Shown in pieces: positions 58,240 through 64,000 of a DNA stretch of 64,000 nt (the stretch's first letter is position 1; each line of letters begins with the position of its first letter). The position numbers were made by a program, and so were the translations under genes. The stretch is from Gemmata palustris (GTDB taxonomy: Bacteria; Planctomycetota; Planctomycetia; Gemmatales; Gemmataceae): assembly GCF_017939745.1 (NCBI RefSeq), contig NZ_JAGKQQ010000001.1, positions 2,294,001 through 2,358,000 of the forward strand, written 5' to 3'. Below the pieces are notes generated by a model. It did not search any database and had not been told where the DNA came from. It worked only from the letters and a program-made list of their open reading frames with translations.

Positions 58240-59814
58240 GTGGCGTGGAGCAGGGAACGTTTGCAAGAAGTGGCGCGCACGCGGCTGGGTGGCGCCAAAT
58301 TGATCGTGGTCGCGAACCGCGAACCGTACATCCACCGGTACAAGGACGGCGAGGTCGAATGGATTCGGCCCGCAGGGGGCCTGACCACGGCCCTCGATCC
58401 GGTGATGCAGGCGTGCGGGGGCGTGTGGGTCGCGCACGGGTCGGGCGACGCCGATCGCGCGGTGACCGACGCGAACGGGCGCGTGGGCGTTCCCCCGGAC
58501 GATCCGAACTACGTGCTGCGCCGCGTGTGGCTCACCAAGGACGAGGAGGAGGGCTACTACTACGGCGCGGCCAACAGCATGTTGTGGCCCCTGTGCCATC
58601 AGGTGTTCGCGCGCCCCGTGTTCGACCCGGCTCACTGGGAGGCGTACCGGAAAGTCAACGAGACGTTCGCCGCGGCCGTACTTGAGGAAGCGCAAGGTGG
58701 CCCGGCGCTCGTCTTCGTGCAGGATTATCACTTCGCGCTGTTACCGCGGTTACTGAAGGCCGCACGACCGGACCTGGTGATCGCGCAGTTCTGGCACATC
58801 CCGTGGCCCGGACCGGAAAAATTCCTCGTGTGCCCGTGGGCCAGGGAACTGCTCGACGGGATGCTCGGTAACGACCTGTTCGGGTTCCACACGCAGAACG
58901 ACTGCAACAACTTCCTGGAGTGCGTGGACCGGGCACTCGAATGCCGCATCGACCGCGAACGGTTCGCGGTTCAGCGCAACGGGCAAATCACGACCGTGCG
59001 CCCCTTCCCCATCAGCGTCGATCCCGCGCTTGCGGATGAATACTTGGGCGACGACTGGGAAAGTCGCGCTACGGCGCTGCGTAAGAAGCACCGCCTCGGC
59101 GACCGCGCCCTGATCGTGGGCGTGGACCGCGTGGACTACACGAAGGGCATCCCCGAGCGCCTGCGTGCGGTCGATCGGTTGTTGCACAAGCACCCGGAGT
59201 TGAAGGGGCAGTTCCACTTCGTGCAGGTCGGGGCACCAAGCCGCACCCACATCCCCGCGTACCGCGACTTGACCGAAGAAGTGTATTCGCTGGCCGAGCG
59301 CATCAACTGGGAACACGGGACCGATGAGTGGCAGCCGGTGGTGTTCCTCAACGAGCACCACGGCCCGGACGACATCTTCGTGCTATACCGCACGGCCGCC
59401 GGGTGCATCGTCAGCTCGCTGCACGACGGGATGAACCTCGTCGCGAAGGAGTTCGTGACCGCGCGCGGGGACGAGCGCGGGGTGCTCGTGCTCTCGCAGT
59501 TCACCGGGGCCGCGCGCGAATTGCCGGACGCGGTCCTGGTGAACCCGTTCGATGTGGAAGAGATGGCCGACGGGTTATTCGCATCACTCACGATGCCGGC
59601 TCCAGAACAAGAGCGCCGGATGCGCCGGATGCGCGCCCAGGTGGACGACCACAACATCTACCGCTGGGCCGGCGTGCTCCTGAGCGCCATTGGCAAGTTG
59701 ATCCCGGATAGCTGCGAAGCGCCCACCAAAGTCGAACCCGATCCGCTCGATATGATCGAACGCGAGATCGCTCGCGAAAACTACATCACCGCACTCCGAC
59801 TGGCGGGCGGCTGA
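58240..59814 (+). CDS. otsA: Trehalose-6-phosphate synthase (GT20)
   Basis: The 524-aa protein starts at GTG 58240 (AGGTGA 4 nt upstream). GT20 signatures are present: IVVANREPYIHR near 22, VFVQDYHFALLPRLLK near 158, FWHIPWPGPEKF near 185, VGVDRVDYTKGIPERLRAV near 290 and DGMNLVAKEF near 397 with SSLHDG. It should transfer glucose from a nucleotide sugar to glucose-6-phosphate; glucosylglycerol-phosphate synthases share much of this. No phosphatase partner (otsB) lies adjacent. Confidence 0.88.
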   Translation: MAWSRERLQEVARTRLGGAKLIVVANREPYIHRYKDGEVEWIRPAGGLTTALDPVMQACGGVWVAHGSGDADRAVTDANGRVGVPPDDPNYVLRRVWLTKDEEEGYYYGAANSMLWPLCHQVFARPVFDPAHWEAYRKVNETFAAAVLEEAQGGPALVFVQDYHFALLPRLLKAARPDLVIAQFWHIPWPGPEKFLVCPWARELLDGMLGNDLFGFHTQNDCNNFLECVDRALECRIDRERFAVQRNGQITTVRPFPISVDPALADEYLGDDWESRATALRKKHRLGDRALIVGVDRVDYTKGIPERLRAVDRLLHKHPELKGQFHFVQVGAPSRTHIPAYRDLTEEVYSLAERINWEHGTDEWQPVVFLNEHHGPDDIFVLYRTAAGCIVSSLHDGMNLVAKEFVTARGDERGVLVLSQFTGAARELPDAVLVNPFDVEEMADGLFASLTMPAPEQERRMRRMRAQVDDHNIYRWAGVLLSAIGKLIPDSCEAPTKVEPDPLDMIEREIARENYITALRLAGG

Positions 59815-59874
59815 TACTCGCTCCCTCTGCGATTCATTGAATTGCGTTCACACATTTGAGTAGAAAGGGAACCC

Positions 59875-60285
59875 GTGCCCACCCCAAACGACTCCGACCG
59901 GTCCCGACCGCCCGGTCTGTTGCTCGTTGACCCCGACCCCCGCGTGCGCGACGCGCTCGCACGCGCGATGGAGGGCGAAGGGTGGCACGTCTGGTGCGCG
60001 CCCGATGGAGCCATCGCGGTCGAAACTTACCACCGGCACCGGGACCAGATCGACGCGGCCCTCGTCGACCTTCAGTTCCCGGGACTTCAAGGCGGGCGCC
60101 TCCTGGCCGAATTGGGGCAACTCGCCCCCGCACTGATCCGCTGTGCGATGTCGGGGGGCGTGAATGCGTACACCGCCTCCGCGTTCCGGCGCATGAGCGG
60201 CACCCCACTCTTCACCAAACCTCTGGACACCCACGCACTCGCCTGCGCACTCCACGAGATGATGGCGCCGGCCGGTCAAAAGTGA
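59875..60285 (+). CDS. Stand-alone response regulator receiver
   Basis: A 136-aa receiver-only protein at GTG 59875 (GAAAGGGAA upstream). It has LLLVDPDP (acidic D19, D21), phosphoacceptor D65 in AALVDLQFPG, and K115 in LFTKPLD. The second aspartate of the acidic pocket is displaced compared with the usual DDE. It sits between otsA and the hybrid kinase, so it may receive phosphate from that kinase. Confidence 0.8.
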   Translation: MPTPNDSDRSRPPGLLLVDPDPRVRDALARAMEGEGWHVWCAPDGAIAVETYHRHRDQIDAALVDLQFPGLQGGRLLAELGQLAPALIRCAMSGGVNAYTASAFRRMSGTPLFTKPLDTHALACALHEMMAPAGQK

Positions 60286-60515
60286 GCGGCCTCACGCAAC
60301 ACCAATCGGTCACGTCCGCCCGCACCGATCGGCGGCGTGGCTACGCAGCACCAGCCCTCATATCACGATAATCGCAACTACCGCTCAAATTGATTGCCGC
60401 ACAACAGCCCGGGCGGGCTCCCTGTCGCGCGATTTCTTCGTATCTGGAGAGTACGATTTCGAGCCGCGGGCACAAATTTTGCTGCATAGTCACCCCGCGC
60501 GATTGATTATCCTGG

Positions 60516-63500
60516 ATGAAGCCAATGCCCTTTTCGAGTCCGCCTGTTGAAACCCGTCAGAATAGAGCCGATCTCCCGCTCTTCACAGGCCTCGCCGCAG
60601 TTGTCGGCTTTTTCATCGTTAGCGGGATTGTCGCGTACTGGAACACCCGCACCCTGAGCCGAAACGCGCAACAAATTGCGCACACGCACGAAGTGCTGAC
60701 AACGCTCGACGACATCCAGTCGCTGATGAAGGATGCCGAGACCGGGCAGCGGGGCTACATCCTCACCGGCGATTCGCGGTACCTGGAGCCGCACACGCTG
60801 GCGGTTGTCCGAATGAAGGACAAGTTAAACGAGGTCGAGCGGCTCACCGTCGATAACCACGATCAACAGGCCCGCATCCCGCTCCTGCGCGACCTTATCA
60901 CCGCGAAACTGGCCGAACTCGACGAAACCATCACGCTCCGCCGGACGCAGGGGTTCGATGCCGCTCAGAAGATCGTCGCAACCGATCGCGGGAAGGCGAC
61001 AATGGACGGCATTCGCGACCAAGCAGAATTAATGGAACGGGAGGAGCGCGAGCTCCGCTCCCGGCGCTTCGGCGAGATGGAAAGCGCCTACGCGGTCGCG
61101 GTGGGCAGCGGCGTCATTACCGGACTACTCGGAACGCTGCTCGCCGCAACAGTCGCGTACCTCGTCCGACGCGCGGTCGCTCTCCGTCGCCGGGAAGAGT
61201 GGCTCCAGAACGGTCAAATCAAGCTCGGCGCGGCGATGGCCGGCGACCAGCGCGTCGAGCAACTCGGCGAGAGCGTGCTCAAATTCCTGGCCGAATACCT
61301 GGGCGCGCACGCCGGGGCGTTCTTCTCCCAGGACGATCACGGCTTCCGCCGCGTTGCGGCTTACGGGACTCCCGCAGCAGGTGGCGCCCCGGAGCGCCTG
61401 GACGTGACCGATGGGCTCGTCGGGCGCGCGGTCAAGGACCGGCGATCGTTCTTCGTTCACGACGTGCCGGACGGGTATCTGAAAGTCGGCTCGGCGCTCG
61501 GTCAGGCGAATCCGCGGCACCTCGCGATCGTACCGACCAAGACCGACAGCGGCACCAACGCGGTATTTGAACTCGGGTTCGTTCACGCGCCCGATGCATT
61601 CGCGTCGGAGCTGCTCGACCGCGCGGCAGAGGCCATTGGTCTGGCCGTCCGCTCGGCCCGGTACCGCGCTCACCTCCAGAACCTGCTCGAAGAGACGCAA
61701 CGGCAATCGGAAGAGCTGCAGGCCCAAAGCGAAGAACTGCGTGTCTCGAACGAGGAACTCGAGGAGCAGAGCCGGGCGATCAAGGAATCTCAGGCCCGGC
61801 TCGAAGAACAGCAAGCCGAAATGGAGCAGACGAACGCGCGGCTGGAGGAGCAAACACAACTCCTCGCGGGCCAGCGCGACGAGGCCACGCGGGCGCGCGG
61901 GGCGCTCCAGGTGAAGGCCCGCGAATTGGAACAAGCCAGCCGGTACAAGACCGACTTCCTGGCGAACATGTCGCACGAACTGCGCACGCCGCTGAACTCG
62001 TCGCTGATTCTCGCAAAACTCCTCGCCGACAATCGCGAGGGGAACCTGAGTGCCGAGCAGGTGCGGTTCGCGGAAACGATCCAGTCCGCGGGCAACGACC
62101 TGCTCGCGCTCATCAACGACATCCTCGACCTCTCGAAGATCGAGGCCGGGAAGATGGACGTGCGCCCCGAACCCGTGCGCCTGACGCAGCTCACCGAGGA
62201 TCTGACGCGGGTGTTTCAGCCGGTCGCGGAACAGAAGAAACTCGCCTTCCGCGCGCGGATCGCACCGGGGTGCCCCGAATCGGTCAACACCGACCGCCAG
62301 CGCCTCGAACAGGTGCTCAAGAACCTGCTCTCCAACGCCCTGAAGTTTACCGCGAACGGCGAGGTGAGCCTGGAAATCGAGAGCGTTCAGGGCGACAAAA
62401 TCGCGTTCGCAGTACGTGACACCGGCATCGGTATCCCCGAACAACAGCAAGAAGTGATCTTCGAGGCGTTCCGGCAAGCGGACGGAACTACTAGCCGCAA
62501 ATACGGCGGTACGGGATTGGGGCTGTCGATCGCGCGCGAACTCGCGCGGTTGCTGGGCGGCGAACTCGGAGTCACGAGCGAACCGGGACACGGGAGCACG
62601 TTTACGATCACACTCCCGCTCGCCTACGACCCGGCACTCGTCCCCCCGCGCCCGCGCGGGCCGATGACAGCACCGGTGCCCGCTGCGCCCGGGACGATCA
62701 CCATCGTCCCGCCGCCCACGGCAACACCGCGCGTGACGCCGGCGCGCCGAGTCGAGGACGACCGCGAGCGCCTGACCGCGGACCGCCGGGTCATTCTCGT
62801 AGTGGAGGACGACGAGCCGTTCGCCCGCATCCTGTACGACCTCGCGCACGAACTCAAATTCCAGTGCCTCATTGCGAATACGGCCGAGGAAGGACTGGCG
62901 GCGGCGGTTCAACACCGGCCGAGTGCGGTCGTTCTCGACGTGGGGCTGCCCGACCACTCCGGGCTCTCTGTGCTCGACCGGCTCAAGCACGACGCGCGCA
63001 CGCGGCACATCCCGGTTCACGTCGTTTCCGCACACGACTACGCCCAAACCGCGCTCGCCCTGGGCGCGGTCGGGTACATGATGAAGCCGGTGAAGCGCGA
63101 GCAACTGGCCGAAGCGTTCGAGCGGCTCGAGACGCGCCTGGAACAGCGCCTGCGCCGCGTGCTGATCGTCGAGGACGACGCGGTTCAGCTCGACAGCTTG
63201 CGGAAACTCCTGGGCACGCACGACGTGGAGACGGTCGGCGCCCGGACCGCGGCCGAGTGCCTGGAGCAACTGAAGAGCGAAACCTTCGACTGCATGGTGC
63301 TCGACCTCACGCTCCCGGATGCGTCCGGGTACTCGCTGCTCGAAACGCTGAGCCGCGAAGATGCGTACTCGTTCCCGCCCGTCATCGTTTACACCGGGCG
63401 CGAGCTCGGGGCGGACGACGAACAGCGCCTGCGCCGGTACTCGAAGTCGATCATCATCAAGGGCGCGAAGTCGCCCGAGCGCCTGCTCGACGAGGTGACG

Positions 63501-63971
63501 CTGTTCCTCCACCAAGTGGTGTCGGAACTCCCGGCCGAGCAACAGCGGATGCTGGAAAAGGCCCGGAGCCGCGACGCTGCACTGGAGGGGCGCCGAATTC
63601 TGGTGGTCGAGGACGACGTGCGGAACGTGTTCGCGCTCACGAGCATCCTGGAGCCGCGCGGGGCGGTGGTCACGATCGCGCGCAACGGGCGCGAGGCCCT
63701 CGAAGCACTGGAGCGCTCCCTCGGCGTGCCGGACCGGGCCGTCGATCTGGTGCTGATGGACGTGATGATGCCGGAGATGGACGGGCTCACGGCCACGCGC
63801 GAGATCCGCAAGCGCGACGTGTGGAAGAAGCTCCCGATCATCACCCTCACGGCTAAAGCGATGCGGGACGACCAGGACCAGTGCCTCGCGGCCGGCGCGA
63901 ACGACTACATGGCGAAACCGCTGGACGTCGAGAAGTTACTGTCCCTGGTCCGCGTGTGGATGCCCCGGTAA
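60516..63971 (+). CDS. Multidomain hybrid histidine kinase (CHASE3-GAF-HK-REC3)
   Basis: The 1151-aa protein has two membrane helices (about 22-42 and 195-217) around a CHASE3 sensor (DDIQSLMKDAETGQRGYILT near 68), a GAF domain (about 235-385), a coiled coil (388-480), HisKA with H487 in MSHELRTPLN, HATPase (NLLSNALKFT, DTGIGIPEQQ, YGGTGLGLS), then three receivers with phosphoacceptors D808, D930 and D1082. The CHASE3-GAF-coiled coil layout is typical of stress or developmental phosphorelays. It is separated from the receiver gene by 230 bp. Confidence 0.92.
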   Translation: MKPMPFSSPPVETRQNRADLPLFTGLAAVVGFFIVSGIVAYWNTRTLSRNAQQIAHTHEVLTTLDDIQSLMKDAETGQRGYILTGDSRYLEPHTLAVVRMKDKLNEVERLTVDNHDQQARIPLLRDLITAKLAELDETITLRRTQGFDAAQKIVATDRGKATMDGIRDQAELMEREERELRSRRFGEMESAYAVAVGSGVITGLLGTLLAATVAYLVRRAVALRRREEWLQNGQIKLGAAMAGDQRVEQLGESVLKFLAEYLGAHAGAFFSQDDHGFRRVAAYGTPAAGGAPERLDVTDGLVGRAVKDRRSFFVHDVPDGYLKVGSALGQANPRHLAIVPTKTDSGTNAVFELGFVHAPDAFASELLDRAAEAIGLAVRSARYRAHLQNLLEETQRQSEELQAQSEELRVSNEELEEQSRAIKESQARLEEQQAEMEQTNARLEEQTQLLAGQRDEATRARGALQVKARELEQASRYKTDFLANMSHELRTPLNSSLILAKLLADNREGNLSAEQVRFAETIQSAGNDLLALINDILDLSKIEAGKMDVRPEPVRLTQLTEDLTRVFQPVAEQKKLAFRARIAPGCPESVNTDRQRLEQVLKNLLSNALKFTANGEVSLEIESVQGDKIAFAVRDTGIGIPEQQQEVIFEAFRQADGTTSRKYGGTGLGLSIARELARLLGGELGVTSEPGHGSTFTITLPLAYDPALVPPRPRGPMTAPVPAAPGTITIVPPPTATPRVTPARRVEDDRERLTADRRVILVVEDDEPFARILYDLAHELKFQCLIANTAEEGLAAAVQHRPSAVVLDVGLPDHSGLSVLDRLKHDARTRHIPVHVVSAHDYAQTALALGAVGYMMKPVKREQLAEAFERLETRLEQRLRRVLIVEDDAVQLDSLRKLLGTHDVETVGARTAAECLEQLKSETFDCMVLDLTLPDASGYSLLETLSREDAYSFPPVIVYTGRELGADDEQRLRRYSKSIIIKGAKSPERLLDEVTLFLHQVVSELPAEQQRMLEKARSRDAALEGRRILVVEDDVRNVFALTSILEPRGAVVTIARNGREALEALERSLGVPDRAVDLVLMDVMMPEMDGLTATREIRKRDVWKKLPIITLTAKAMRDDQDQCLAAGANDYMAKPLDVEKLLSLVRVWMPR

Positions 63972-64000
63972 GGGTCGAAAGTCGTAAGGTCGCAAGTCGT

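Noticed and set aside
61125-63542. Very long minus-strand open frame opposite the hybrid kinase
   Set aside because: The plus strand encodes clear CHASE3, GAF, kinase and receiver motifs; the antisense frame is compositionally biased (Arg/Leu/Val/Glu) with no domain.

Overview
The window is GC-rich DNA from a planctomycete, most likely Gemmata or a close Gemmataceae relative. The main lineage evidence is the TIGR02996-type N-terminal domain (23413-24192), a DUF1580 gene (16196-16528), tandem DUF4240 genes (around 14228 and 30923), a WLACDDP-type protein of a kind common in Gemmata (29013-29660), and a frequent use of GTG starts with ATGA or GTGA gene overlaps. No rRNA and no CRISPR array were found.

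Region 1 (1 to about 11960) looks like one end of an integrated, plasmid- or ICE-like element that continues past the left edge. It holds a ParB-like protein, an odd tRNA, a VirD4/TraG-type coupling ATPase embedded in a tightly packed run of small membrane and hypothetical genes, an excisionase-like HTH gene, a theta-class (LCIB-like) carbonic anhydrase, phage-type cargo genes, a protein with a HEPN-like C-terminus, and a tyrosine recombinase close to the right border.

Region 2 (11988-14211) is short ordinary chromosome: a TatD-family hydrolase and a large hypothetical protein.

Region 3 (14382-30504) is a complete 16.1-kb integrated element whose borders can be read directly. It splits a DUF4240 gene. 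An 11-bp core (acaactggaac) is present at both ends, and joining the flanks restores the DUF4240 reading frame. A large serine recombinase lies at the left end and a small HTH protein, a candidate excision factor, at the right end. Inside are an XRE repressor facing a 20-bp perfect palindrome, a winged-helix regulator, an iteron-like cluster, a CHC2-TOPRIM-ATPase primase-helicase, an HK97-type prohead protease, a coiled-coil protein, a tandem pair of 311-aa proteins and a sigma-like factor. No terminase, portal, recognisable capsid or lysis gene was seen, so a phage satellite or a degenerate prophage is the best reading.

Region 4 (30923-64000) is chromosomal. It includes a second DUF4240 gene, a methyltransferase, a Tat-exported amidohydrolase, an NAD-dependent epimerase, a large membrane protein, recD2 carrying an in-frame palindromic repeat insert, an NHL protein-nuclease-nuclease inhibitor operon, glycyl-tRNA synthetase, a HAD-like protein lacking its nucleophile, a FabZ-like dehydratase overlapping trmB, two Cys-rich exported proteins, an MFS transporter, an ECF41-type sigma factor with its carboxymuconolactone decarboxylase partner, an SDR, a hexapeptide acyltransferase, an NtrB/NtrC-like two-component pair, trehalose-6-phosphate synthase and a large hybrid histidine kinase. 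Several palindromic or MITE-like repeats are scattered between these genes.
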